From NCBI GenBank assembly GCA_913055905.1, contig CAJXLB010000001.1:248001-312000 (forward strand): a stretch of 64,000 nt of DNA, given 5' to 3'. A program made the translations under genes and the position numbers. Positions 55,725-64,000 of the stretch are shown one piece after another. Under the pieces are notes generated by a model. The model was given only the letters and a program-made list of their open reading frames with translations, ran no database searches and was not told the origin of the DNA. Each line of letters starts with the position of its first letter. Position 1 is the stretch's first letter. Source of the stretch: an uncultured Winogradskyella sp. GTDB lineage: Bacteria > Bacteroidota > Bacteroidia > Flavobacteriales > Flavobacteriaceae.

Positions 55725-56546
55725 ATGGATGCTTTAAGACAGTTTGAAAAATTTGTGAGAACATGGGACATGCATCGCCATTCCTCAACAGCATACATTT
55801 ATGGTTTAGAAAAAGTGTACACCGACCTTTTCTTCTACATTAAAGATAAGAAAATACAATCTACTCCAGATGGCCTATCTGAACTTAATGACATTGTTTA
55901 CGCAACTCTTAAGAAATTTGGCACTGCAGCAAATGAGAAATTTTATAACCAATTTATCCAAATTCACAAGCTTAATGTGGATGAAATTACTGGTTTCCCA
56001 AATTTTTCTATGCTTAATGAAACTAAATTGTATCGAGATTTAAATGTAGTTTTAGATGATAATTTAATAAATGATAACAAACTCTTTTCCCTTCAATCAC
56101 GCATAAATGAGATTTTTACACGCATTTCTATTTATTTGATATTTGAGTCTCTAGATTCATCAAATAAATTACCAAAGCGTAAGTCCAATGAATTAAAATT
56201 CGAAGATTTCTTTAATTCTACATTAACTCGTAATCAAACTGAAATTTTAAAGGATATTTTTAATGAAAATAACAGCCCATTAGAATATGCTGTAATGGCT
56301 AGTTTATTATGCAAGTACGACCTAATTGAAATTTCTCACCTTAAAACTAGTCCAAAAAATAGAAAGTCCTTTTATCGTAGTATTTATAAACTTATGAACA
56401 AATCGTACACCAGGAAAGAGAGCTTTAACGCTATTGCCAAACATTTAGAGTTCAATGATTCAAAACTAGTTTATAAAATTCATAATGATCCTATATTCAT
56501 TGATTTTGAAAAGAAATTCAAATCCGAATTCCTAAATAACATTTAG
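55725..56546 (+). CDS. Hypothetical protein in integrase module
   Basis: A 273-residue, largely helical, soluble protein with no signal peptide. I do not recognise the family. It begins 12 bases after the integrase stop, so it is part of the integration/replication module. C-terminal residues contain a basic segment (KTSPKNRKSFYRSIYKLMNK). Confidence 0.5.
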   Translation: MDALRQFEKFVRTWDMHRHSSTAYIYGLEKVYTDLFFYIKDKKIQSTPDGLSELNDIVYATLKKFGTAANEKFYNQFIQIHKLNVDEITGFPNFSMLNETKLYRDLNVVLDDNLINDNKLFSLQSRINEIFTRISIYLIFESLDSSNKLPKRKSNELKFEDFFNSTLTRNQTEILKDIFNENNSPLEYAVMASLLCKYDLIEISHLKTSPKNRKSFYRSIYKLMNKSYTRKESFNAIAKHLEFNDSKLVYKIHNDPIFIDFEKKFKSEFLNNI

Positions 56547-56641
56547 TTGTTTATGGTTGACTATCAACACTAAACAACTGAAATCATTTCGATTAGGTTT
56601 AAAGACCTAATAGATTTGGCCCATAATAAAAATTTAAAATT

Positions 56642-56914
56642 ATGGGAACAATAAATCTAATTGCTATTGATCAAGAAGAATTCAAGGCAAGCCTTATTGA
56701 AGGCATTAAATCCGAAATCAAACAAGCCACCCCTACACTTAAAGATGAACTTTTAACGCGAGAACAAACCGCAGAAGTGCTAAAAATATCCCTTACCACA
56801 TTATGGAACTGGACCAAAAAGAATAAAATTCAATCTTATGGTATAGGGAATAAGGTCTACTACAAGAAAAGTGAAATTATGAACCAATTGGTAAAACTTA
56901 ATCAAACCAGTTAG
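56642..56914 (+). CDS. Excisionase-like helix-turn-helix protein
   Basis: A 90-residue DNA-binding protein. The HTH_17 motif LLTREQTAEVLKISLTTLWN with KNKIQSYGIGNKVYYKKSEI is the excisionase/MerR-like winged helix common in Bacteroidota elements. It could direct excision or regulate the element. It follows the 273-residue gene by 95 bases. Confidence 0.85.
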   Translation: MGTINLIAIDQEEFKASLIEGIKSEIKQATPTLKDELLTREQTAEVLKISLTTLWNWTKKNKIQSYGIGNKVYYKKSEIMNQLVKLNQTS

Positions 56915-56916
56915 TC

Positions 56917-57222
56917 ATGTCAACTATTCTAAAAGACCAAATTACGTTTAGACCATTAAAAATTGAATTTATCGGAACTGGAGAAGTTAGAGGGTTTAAT
57001 TTCCGCCAAATAAGGTCAACGAACTCTTGTTTTTTGTACGAAGTGGATACTGGCAGTACCAAACACTACGAGGTGTTTAAAAAAGTCATAAATCATCGAT
57101 TCGCATGTGTTTCTTATCCTCGTTCAAAATCTTTCGGTGTTTGGGCATGGTGTTACAAGACAAAAAGCAAAGCTGAAAAAAAGTTTAATGAACTAATAAT
57201 AAAAAATAATGATGAACATTAA
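56917..57222 (+). CDS. Small mobile-element protein of unknown function
   Basis: A 101-residue basic protein, 2 bases after the HTH gene and overlapping the next gene by 14 bases. Aromatic-rich (FACVSYPRSKSFGVWAWCYK) with no recognised motif. It has the layout of an element-encoded accessory factor. Confidence 0.5.
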   Translation: MSTILKDQITFRPLKIEFIGTGEVRGFNFRQIRSTNSCFLYEVDTGSTKHYEVFKKVINHRFACVSYPRSKSFGVWAWCYKTKSKAEKKFNELIIKNNDEH

Positions 57223-57979
57223 TAAAAGAACCTCATCGGATACAGATATCGATACTGTCCTAAAAACCTCTCTAATAAATCCATTTGATTATTTACCAAC
57301 GAGTCCAAAAATTTTATCCATTGATAATAAAACATATGGAACAAGAGGTAACTTTTCCTGTATAGTTGGCAAACCAAAAAGTAGAAAAACTTTTTTACTA
57401 GCCCTACTGGAAGCGAATTTAATAGCTGACAGTTTAAGCAAAGGACGCATTGAATCTTACATCCAAGACACTGATATTATTCATTTTGACCTTGAACAAT
57501 CCATTTATCACGCAAGAAAATTTAATAAGAGAGTTATTTCTCTTAGTGGCGAAAAGGCACTGAAAAAATTGAAAGTTTATACTTTGAGAGAACATGGCAT
57601 TAAAACAAGACGACTTGCAATAGAAAGGGCAATTAAAAAAAGTAACAATTTGTCTCTAGTAGTTATAGATGGAATTGCTGATTTAGTTAATAGTTACAAC
57701 GACGAAGAGCAAGCTCATGAAATAGTAAAACATCTTATGAATTGGAGTAAGACAAGTAATATTCATATTATAGTTGTCATACACACTACCAAAACTTCTT
57801 CGGACCCAAAAGGTCATTTAGGTAGTATAATAATGCAAAAGGCCGAAACAGTACTTACAGTATCTACAGAAAAAAACAAGAATCTGACTAATGTGAGCAC
57901 CCTTTGCTCTCGCAATGAAGATGAAATACAGTTTAGCTTTAAAATCAATGATAAAGAATTACCAGAATTAATATATTAA
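57209..57979 (+). CDS. RepA-like P-loop ATPase
   Basis: A 256-residue AAA_25/RecA-like ATPase. Walker A is G54-K-P-K-S-R-K-T61 (an RKT variant of GKST) and Walker B ends at D154 in LVVIDGIAD. Similar proteins serve as replication or transfer ATPases in integrated elements. An alternate ATG at 57212 is in frame. A strong terminator follows it. Confidence 0.8.
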   Translation: MMNINKRTSSDTDIDTVLKTSLINPFDYLPTSPKILSIDNKTYGTRGNFSCIVGKPKSRKTFLLALLEANLIADSLSKGRIESYIQDTDIIHFDLEQSIYHARKFNKRVISLSGEKALKKLKVYTLREHGIKTRRLAIERAIKKSNNLSLVVIDGIADLVNSYNDEEQAHEIVKHLMNWSKTSNIHIIVVIHTTKTSSDPKGHLGSIIMQKAETVLTVSTEKNKNLTNVSTLCSRNEDEIQFSFKINDKELPELIY

Positions 57980-58013
57980 TATATAAGCCCCCTATAAGGG
58001 GGGCTTTATATAA
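57980..58013 (+). terminator. Terminator after RepA-like gene
   Basis: GC-rich core AAGCCCCC with GGGGGGCTT (57985-58007) flanked by TATATA sequences that extend the stem. Confidence 0.75.
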
Positions 58014-58364
58014 TATTAATACTAATTCAATAAACTTATTATACTCCTGTAAAATTCCTTTTTAAAAACGTAAGCTAAAAACCGGATAAGTCACACCTTT
58101 ATTTCTAATGAATTGAGGTTTTCTTATTTCGTATTTTTCTATCAAAGTGTTGACGGAATAATTCAATATAATTACAAAAGTTATTCTTTTAAATATCAAC
58201 ATATTATCTGCAAATCTTGTAAGAAATTATTATCTTTATTAAAGATTATTGATTACAATAAAATTTCAGCCTAAAATGATATTTCTTCTACGAAAAGTTT
58301 AATCTTTTTATTAATGGTCGGCTTTTTTAATATTTAAGGAGCAACCCAAAAGACTATCGAAGTT
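57980..58364. other. Intergenic stretch before the protease gene
   Basis: A 385-base gap, very AT-rich. Besides the terminator it holds a 15-base near-perfect palindrome ATCTTTATTAAAGAT (58232-58246), overlapping TATCTTTA, a 7-of-8 promoter-like element, about 120 bases before the protease start. No protein gene was seen. Confidence 0.4.
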
Positions 58365-59852
58365 ATGAAATCAATTAAGTCATCCGTAGTAATCCTTCTC
58401 GCATTCCTATGCTTTACCAATTGCGAAAAGAAACCTCCAGAGCCTAAAGAACTCTACAATACATATAGAAGTAGCGTTGTTTTAATTAAAAACGCTTATT
58501 ACTTTAAAATGACTCTTGATAATGGTATAGAAATATTCTACACCATAAATAATGATGAGCCTTTGGTTTATGATGATGAAATATCAGCAATGAACAATGC
58601 TAGCACAATATATGGAACAGGATTCTTTATTTCTGATAAAGGTGAAATAGCAACAAATCGACATGTTATTTATCCGAGTAAAGCGGAACAGAATATGGGT
58701 AGATTTATAATACAGGAGTTTATAAAAGCCCGCAAAGAAATTAGAGAAGAAATAGATTCCAAAACATCAACTCAAGGTGAAACCGAAAATTATTTCAATA
58801 ATTATTATGATTATTTATCCGAAAAAGATAAGGAGGACCTTCGGAATCTTTATGCGAGACTTGAAAACGATATTGATAACTTAGAATATACACTTGGGAA
58901 ATTAGATTTTGACCCTAAAAAAACCCAATATGAAATTAAAAGAGTTTTCACTGGCATTCTCTATGATGATCATCACGTTACTTCGGAAGATGACTATGAC
59001 GAATGTGTGCCATTAAAGCGCTCAAATGAAGAACTTAGTGATTTAGCCATTATTCAGTTAAAAAACAAAAAAACACCAGACCATGTAAGCAATTATTTGT
59101 CTATTAATAAAAATATTACTCCTCCTCAATTAGAAGACAAAGTATACTTAATTGGCTATAACAGTGGTCTATTATTAGCGCAAACAAATGATGGCGTAAA
59201 AACCCAGTTCACGTCAGGAAAAATAACTCAAGATCCTGATTCAGATAGAATATTATATTCCATTCCGACATTGACAGGTTCAAGTGGAGGACCCGTAATA
59301 AATGAATGGGGAGAACTAGTTGCCGTCAATTTTGCTAAGATGCGGGATTATCAAGGATTTAGTTTTGGAGTTCCTAAAAAGAAACTAGAACTTCTATATA
59401 CAGATAATACGTCCTATGCTGTAAATGAAAGGAATTCAAATTATCCAAGGAATAATAGTGCGCAGGGGCAAAATTCTTCAGAATACACTTCGTCAGGCAG
59501 CAGTAACTCAAATATTGATTACCACTCGATTATAAACAACTTCTTAGAGCAAGAAGATTCTAGAAATTTTAGTAGTATATACAATTTCTATAGTCCTAAC
59601 ATTAAGAGATATTGGAATGTTGATTATCCTTCTTATGAGCAACTCTTTAACCAATATAAAAAAGCTTGGAATACAACTGAATACTCAAAGAACAATGTTC
59701 AAAATATTGAGAAATTAACAGAAAACAAGTATGTCGTATCAACCCAATTCAAATTTCTAAAAAACGGTGCGTCTGAGATTAGTGTTGTAAATAGCAGGAT
59801 TTACTTTGAGTTTGACTATGAAGGTAAAATTATCTCCATCTACGGACTGTAA
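58365..59852 (+). CDS. Trypsin-like secreted serine protease with helical insert
   Basis: A 495-residue lipoprotein (C20 in FTNC). Trypsin-like catalytic triad H100 (TNRHVI), D226 (SDLAII) and S307 (TGSSGGP). The H-to-D gap of 126 residues is far larger than in HtrA-type proteases and holds a charged, probably coiled segment (about 115-195). After a Ser/Asn-rich linker, residues about 390-495 resemble an NTF2-like domain. RBS AAGGAG is near 58338. It is on the mobile element; target unknown. Confidence 0.75.
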   Translation: MKSIKSSVVILLAFLCFTNCEKKPPEPKELYNTYRSSVVLIKNAYYFKMTLDNGIEIFYTINNDEPLVYDDEISAMNNASTIYGTGFFISDKGEIATNRHVIYPSKAEQNMGRFIIQEFIKARKEIREEIDSKTSTQGETENYFNNYYDYLSEKDKEDLRNLYARLENDIDNLEYTLGKLDFDPKKTQYEIKRVFTGILYDDHHVTSEDDYDECVPLKRSNEELSDLAIIQLKNKKTPDHVSNYLSINKNITPPQLEDKVYLIGYNSGLLLAQTNDGVKTQFTSGKITQDPDSDRILYSIPTLTGSSGGPVINEWGELVAVNFAKMRDYQGFSFGVPKKKLELLYTDNTSYAVNERNSNYPRNNSAQGQNSSEYTSSGSSNSNIDYHSIINNFLEQEDSRNFSSIYNFYSPNIKRYWNVDYPSYEQLFNQYKKAWNTTEYSKNNVQNIEKLTENKYVVSTQFKFLKNGASEISVVNSRIYFEFDYEGKIISIYGL

Positions 59853-59936
59853 AAATATAGCCTAGTTTCCTGTGTATGATAAAATTCAGCTTTTTTTAAT
59901 TCTGGTAATTTTATTTTTAGTCAAATAATTATCGTT

Positions 59937-60773
59937 ATGAGAAGAACATTAGCCCTAGTCCTAATTTTTCTTTTGTTCAATTGTCAGACCGAAGAGCAAA
60001 AAAAACGAGAAGCTGAAGAAATAGTTCAAGCTTTAATTTCAAATATTCAGATAGATAATTATAAATCTATTTATGAATTATATCCCTCTTTTAAGAATTT
60101 GGAAGGTGAGTATTGGAAATATAAATCTGTAGAAATTACCTCAACTATGCTCAAAGATGACGGCACCATTGAGATATTTGCAAAATCAAACAATAACCAG
60201 CTATATTTTGTTTTAGACAAAATTAACAAGGGTTATAAAGTGGTACAATCCAAAGGCCTTTCAGCATATTTCAATTCTAATATTTACAAATACTCTAAAA
60301 ATATCGGTTGTATTGGATTAAATGAAAGTGATATTGATATAGGAAGAATTTGTAAAAAAAATGAAACCGAATTTAATGCAATTGTTCAAAGTCTGAAAAA
60401 AAGGATTGAAGAAAATACTTTCTTAGAAAATCATTCCTTAACAAAATATGGAGGCTATTACGGTTCTAACCAGTATGTGTCTGGAGATATAATAGTGAAA
60501 AATGGTTCTCGCTTTACAATACCAGGACATTCATATCATATCTACGTAAAGTTCCTAGACAAAAATGATAATGAATTATACAAATACAAACATTACAATA
60601 ATTACTTTGACATCCCTTTTAACTCAAGTGAAAGTTTAGGAATAATGGAAGACATTGAAAAAAACTATAACAAGGTGGATGTTGAACTGGTAATACTCAA
60701 TACAAACTTTTTAGAAAATATATTGGGTGAACATTCAAAAGGAAGTTCGTGTAATTATAATTATAATTTATAA
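59937..60773 (+). CDS. Lipoprotein of unknown function paired with the protease
   Basis: A 278-residue lipoprotein (lipobox LLFNC), no known motif. The N-terminal half (KSIYELYPSFKNLEGE onward) has the length and secondary-structure pattern of an NTF2-like domain, like the C-terminus of the neighbouring protease, by eye only. The C-terminal part (residues about 170-278) is beta-rich. It starts 84 bases after the protease on the same strand. A TATTTTTA element near 59910 may be its own promoter. Confidence 0.5.
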   Translation: MRRTLALVLIFLLFNCQTEEQKKREAEEIVQALISNIQIDNYKSIYELYPSFKNLEGEYWKYKSVEITSTMLKDDGTIEIFAKSNNNQLYFVLDKINKGYKVVQSKGLSAYFNSNIYKYSKNIGCIGLNESDIDIGRICKKNETEFNAIVQSLKKRIEENTFLENHSLTKYGGYYGSNQYVSGDIIVKNGSRFTIPGHSYHIYVKFLDKNDNELYKYKHYNNYFDIPFNSSESLGIMEDIEKNYNKVDVELVILNTNFLENILGEHSKGSSCNYNYNL

Positions 60774-60901
60774 TTAGCCTAAGAACTGCTTACTACTAAC
60801 AGAGCCCGACCCCTGATGTTTTTTTGGACACCCCACCCCCTTAAGACAAACAACAAAAAAGAGAGTCTTTTCGATGTTTTAGCCCTTTTAGACCACAACA
60901 C

Positions 60902-60929
60902 TTTTGACATTTTATTCTAAAAGTCAAAA
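60902..60929. repeat. Hairpin with 12 base pairs and one bulge
   Basis: TTTTGAC, bulged A, TTTTA pair with TAAAA and GTCAAAA around a 3-base loop TTC. Confidence 0.5.
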
Positions 60930-60969
60930 CAGTTGATACGGTCTAGGGCACAAACATCCCAAAGCTATG

Positions 60970-61033
60970 TTTACATAATGGGTAGTTATAGGTACATTCA
61001 TTCTCTTTCTGCCCTATAACTCCATTATGTAAA
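60970..61033. repeat. Long imperfect inverted repeat
   Basis: Arms TTTACATAATGG plus GTTATAGG (60970-60992, with a two-base insertion) and CCTATAAC plus CCATTATGTAAA (61013-61033), with a 20-base loop. About 20 bp of pairing. Confidence 0.5.
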
Positions 61034-61180
61034 ATATCCGCGCAGCTCAAAACCAAAAGAAACAGTTTTATTCAATTTGACTAAAACTGTATTCCTCACA
61101 ATGTAAAACTTTAAATAATAATAAATATTAACCCTAGGGAGTCACATCACAGTGGCTCCCTTTTTTAATTCCATGTACTC

Positions 61181-61621
61181 ATGAAACATTCAATTTCAGA
61201 AATTCAAATCAGTTACAGACCAAACAAACTGAAGTCCAACTTTAAAATCACCCATAGCCAAATGGCCTATGAGGTTATTCTAGAACATTGGGACGATGAC
61301 ATTATTGAGCTTCAAGAAGAATTTAAGATTCTCTTGTTAAACAACTCTAACGAACCTCTGGGTATCCATTGCTTATCCAAAGGTGGTATTACATTTGCAG
61401 GTGTTGACTTAAGGATTCTATTTGCTATTGCGTTAAAAAGCGGTGCTACTGGCCTTATTACCGTACATAACCATCCAAGTGGCAGGTTAATCCCTAGCCA
61501 AGCCGATAAGAACATCTATAACCGGATTAAACAATCCTGTGACATTCTTAATTTAAACTACTTAGACAATCTTATAATCACAAAGAATGGTTACTTCAGT
61601 TTTATGGATGAGAATTTGTAG
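61181..61621 (+). CDS. RadC-family JAB-domain protein
   Basis: A 146-residue RadC-like protein. The metal-binding JAMM motif is H-x-H-P-S-G (HNHPSGRLIPSQADKN), with the upstream glutamate. Lacks the N-terminal HhH region of full-length RadC, as is common in element-encoded copies. It is probably part of the mobile element. Confidence 0.88.
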   Translation: MKHSISEIQISYRPNKLKSNFKITHSQMAYEVILEHWDDDIIELQEEFKILLLNNSNEPLGIHCLSKGGITFAGVDLRILFAIALKSGATGLITVHNHPSGRLIPSQADKNIYNRIKQSCDILNLNYLDNLIITKNGYFSFMDENL

Positions 61622-61749
61622 GACTTTTAATCGAATTTATTTTCAAAATATTTCTTTAGGCATTATATTTACGATACTCCCTTAATTAATACTACAAGCT
61701 ATTAATCAAATCCAAATCCTAACGTTTGGTAAAGAAACTGCAGGTTTAA

Positions 61750-64000
61750 ATGTCAAAAAACCAAAACCCTGAACAAATCGCACGCGATAAAATTGATGCT
61801 ATGCTTCGCGAAGCGGGTTGGTTGGTTCAATCCAAAGATAACTTTAACAGAAACGCAAATACTGGTGTAGCTCTTCGAGAAACCAATACTGAATCTGGTT
61901 CAGCCGATTACATTCTCTTTGTGAATGGGAATCCTGTAGGAGTTATCGAGGCCAAGGCAGAAGACAAGGGTTATAAATTACTCCAAGTAGAGGAACAATC
62001 TGCACGCTATTCAAAGGATGCTATTAAGATAGGTCCTTATACATTGGAAAGCGATAAACCTTTTGTTTATGAAAGCACAGGAACCATAACCCGCTTTACA
62101 GACTACAGAGACCCTAAACCACGTGGTAGACAGGTGTTCTGGTTCCATAAACCGGAAACGCTGGCAGAATGGCTTAAAAAAGGTCCATCACTTCGGGAAC
62201 GTTTATTATCCATGCCAGAGCTTGATGAAACAGGCTTGCGCCCAGCACAGATTGTTGCTGTTAAAAAACTTGAAGAATCCTTTAAGAAGAATAAACCGCG
62301 TGCCTTGATACAAATGGCCACAGGCGCAGGTAAAACCTTTACAGCCTGTACGTTTGTTTACCGCTTATTAAAACATGTTGATGCCAAGCGTATTCTATTC
62401 CTTGTAGATACCAAAAACTTAGGGGAACAGGCCGAACAGGAATTCATGACCTTTCAGCCCACAGACGATAACCGAAAGTTTACAGAACTCTATAACATAC
62501 AGCGATTAACCTCTAGCTATATCGCTTCGGATAGCCAAGTATGTATTTCTACCATTCAACGCCTATACTCAATTCTAAAAGGCGAAGAGTTGGATGAAAG
62601 TGCCGAAGAGGACAACCCAGAAGAAAACTCGTGGCTTCAAAACCAACTCAAAAAGAAAAAGGCCATTCCTGTAGAGTATACGCCTAAAGTACCCATTGAG
62701 CAATTCGATTTTATTGTTATTGACGAATGCCATCGTTCTATTTATAATCTATGGAAACAGGTTTTGGATTATTTTGATGCCTTTCTCATTGGTTTAACGG
62801 CCACACCAGACAAGCGCACCTTTGGATTCTTTAATGAAAATGTGGTGAGTGAATACACTTATGAGCAGTCCGTTATCGATGGCGTAAACGTGCCTTATGA
62901 TATCTATACCATAGAAACAAATATATCCCAACAGGGTGCTGATTTAAAAGCTGATATCTTTATTGATAAACGCGATAAGCTAACCCGAAAGAAACGATGG
63001 GAGCAATTGGATGAAGACCTGAACTACAAAAAGAATGACCTTGATAAAAAGGTGGTCAACCCTAGCCAGATACGAAACATCATTCGTGAGTTTAAACGTG
63101 CCTTAAAAACTGAGATATACCCTAACCGAATAGACAGTAATGGTGAATACGAAGTGCCCAAAACATTGGTATTTGCGAAAACAGATAGCCATGCCGATGA
63201 TATCATTAAGATTATCCGTGAGGAGTTTGATGAAGGCAATGAGTTTTGTAAAAAAGTAACCTACAAGATTGATGAAGACCCAAAATCGGTTTTAAACCGT
63301 TTTCGCAATTCCTATTACCCTCGCATAGCCGTAACTGTCGATATGATAGCCACAGGAACAGACGTGAAACCTTTAGAGGTCTTATTGTTTATGCGCGATG
63401 TTAAGAGCATCAATTACTTTGAGCAAATGAAAGGTCGTGGCACACGCACTATAGCAAAAGATTCGTTATTGCAGGTAACGCGCACGGCAAACAGCAAGAC
63501 CCACTTTGTTATTGTAGATGCCGTTGGTGCCACCAAATCCAAAAAAACGGACAGCAGACCTTTAGAACGTAAACCCACAGCACCACTAAAAGATTTATTG
63601 GGTGCGGTAGCCATGGGTATTGCAGAAGAAGATTTATTCCTATCCTTGGCTAACAGGCTTATTAGACTAGAAAAACAGATTACGGAAAAGGAAAAAGACA
63701 AACTCTTGGACTACTCAAATGGTAAGAACCTTAAGCAAATAACACAGGAACTGCTCAGGGCTTACGACCCAGATGAAATCGAAACCTTGGCCCAAGCAGA
63801 GATAGAAACTATTCCTGCACAGGATAGAACACCTGCAGCAATAGAAGAAGCTAGGAAAAAGGCTCAAGACACCTTACAGCAAGAAGCAGCATCTACCTTT
63901 AATGGCCAATTAAACGACTATCTAGAAAATGTACGCCGAGAGCACGAACAAATAATAGACAGCGTTAATATAGATAAGGTGACCAAGAGCGAATGGGATG
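61750..64000 (+). CDS. hsdR: Type I restriction enzyme HsdR (3' end beyond window)
   Basis: 750 codons visible. N-terminal nuclease: D53 in SGSADYILF and E67-A-K69 in GVIEAKAE; then the translocase motor with Walker A MATGAGKTFTA, DECH box VIDECHRSIY, GLTATPDKRT, and motif VI QMKGRGTRT. The C-terminal coupling region continues past 64000. No hsdM or hsdS is in the window. Start ATG at 61750 gives a normal N-terminus MSKNQNPEQIARDKIDAMLR. Confidence 0.93.
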   Translation, partial: MSKNQNPEQIARDKIDAMLREAGWLVQSKDNFNRNANTGVALRETNTESGSADYILFVNGNPVGVIEAKAEDKGYKLLQVEEQSARYSKDAIKIGPYTLESDKPFVYESTGTITRFTDYRDPKPRGRQVFWFHKPETLAEWLKKGPSLRERLLSMPELDETGLRPAQIVAVKKLEESFKKNKPRALIQMATGAGKTFTACTFVYRLLKHVDAKRILFLVDTKNLGEQAEQEFMTFQPTDDNRKFTELYNIQRLTSSYIASDSQVCISTIQRLYSILKGEELDESAEEDNPEENSWLQNQLKKKKAIPVEYTPKVPIEQFDFIVIDECHRSIYNLWKQVLDYFDAFLIGLTATPDKRTFGFFNENVVSEYTYEQSVIDGVNVPYDIYTIETNISQQGADLKADIFIDKRDKLTRKKRWEQLDEDLNYKKNDLDKKVVNPSQIRNIIREFKRALKTEIYPNRIDSNGEYEVPKTLVFAKTDSHADDIIKIIREEFDEGNEFCKKVTYKIDEDPKSVLNRFRNSYYPRIAVTVDMIATGTDVKPLEVLLFMRDVKSINYFEQMKGRGTRTIAKDSLLQVTRTANSKTHFVIVDAVGATKSKKTDSRPLERKPTAPLKDLLGAVAMGIAEEDLFLSLANRLIRLEKQITEKEKDKLLDYSNGKNLKQITQELLRAYDPDEIETLAQAEIETIPAQDRTPAAIEEARKKAQDTLQQEAASTFNGQLNDYLENVRREHEQIIDSVNIDKVTKSEWD

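Larger units (their letters stand above)
60774..61180. other. Intergenic region with two hairpins upstream of radC-like gene
   Basis: A 407-base gap without a protein gene. It starts with a C-rich stretch and holds one hairpin at 60902-60929 and a long imperfect inverted repeat at 60970-61033 (both described separately). Could hold an origin, transfer site, non-coding RNA or regulatory RNA. Confidence 0.4.

Noticed and set aside
62103-62321. Reverse ORF inside hsdR
   Set aside because: It is antisense to the well-supported HsdR motor domain.
1-64000. rRNA, tRNA, CRISPR array or insertion sequence
   Set aside because: None could be recognised by eye; no repeat-spacer series, transposase frame or tRNA-like cloverleaf stood out. 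A tRNA scan would be decisive, particularly near 54211-54443 where an element might use one as its target.

Overview
This is a compact, AT-rich bacterial chromosome segment from a member of the Bacteroidota, almost certainly Flavobacteriaceae. The evidence is the type IX secretion machinery (a giant adhesin with a type B sorting domain next to PorP/SprF and OmpA proteins), many SusD-like-era lineage families such as DUF2480, DUF3078 and IPExxxVDY, lipoproteins with short leader peptides, and repeated TAnnTTTG -7 promoter elements of the Bacteroidota sigma factor. No rRNA, tRNA, CRISPR array or insertion sequence was seen.

Layout. 1-7 kb: partial aspartate kinase (leftward), divergent ACT-domain protein, branched-chain amino acid carrier, serine hydrolase, alpha/beta hydrolase, two small zinc-ribbon proteins, ThiL. 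7-11.6 kb: a four-gene lipoprotein operon ending in an MbnP-like copper protein and an MbnH-like di-haem enzyme, followed by a third small zinc-ribbon protein. 12-21 kb: the SUF iron-sulphur assembly locus (sufA, sufB, an NlpE-like lipoprotein, sufC, sufD, sufS, an M43 metalloprotease, a lipoprotein, sufE, a DUF59/SufT-like gene, DUF2480), then DUF3078, HflX and an EEP nuclease. 24.4-32.4 kb: adhesin, PorP/SprF and OmpA-family genes, which together build a type IX secreted surface structure. 32.4-44.5 kb: housekeeping genes (CYTH protein, NAD(P)-binding protein, DinB, pyruvate kinase, RNase III, FabF, ACP, PurN, RNase H, PfkB kinase, PurF-like enzyme, superoxide dismutase). 44.6-54.2 kb: an AddA-like helicase and an AddB-like nuclease flanking kbl and ompA, then a hydrolase.

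54.2-64 kb is an integrated element: tyrosine recombinase with an inverted/direct-repeat site just upstream, an excisionase-like HTH protein, a RepA-like ATPase, then cargo. The cargo is an unusual secreted trypsin-like lipoprotein with a partner lipoprotein, a RadC-like protein and a type I restriction HsdR that runs off the window. It is more AT-rich around 58-61 kb than in hsdR, so it looks mosaic.

The signals I consider most worth following are: a perfect terminator-like hairpin inside the first 20 codons of the RNase III gene; a pair of near-identical, promoter-plus-terminator small RNA units after the PurF-like gene; the repeat architecture upstream of the integrase; a two-hairpin intergenic region upstream of the radC-like gene; the protease/lipoprotein cargo pair; and the MbnP/MbnH operon with two beta-propeller-like lipoproteins.
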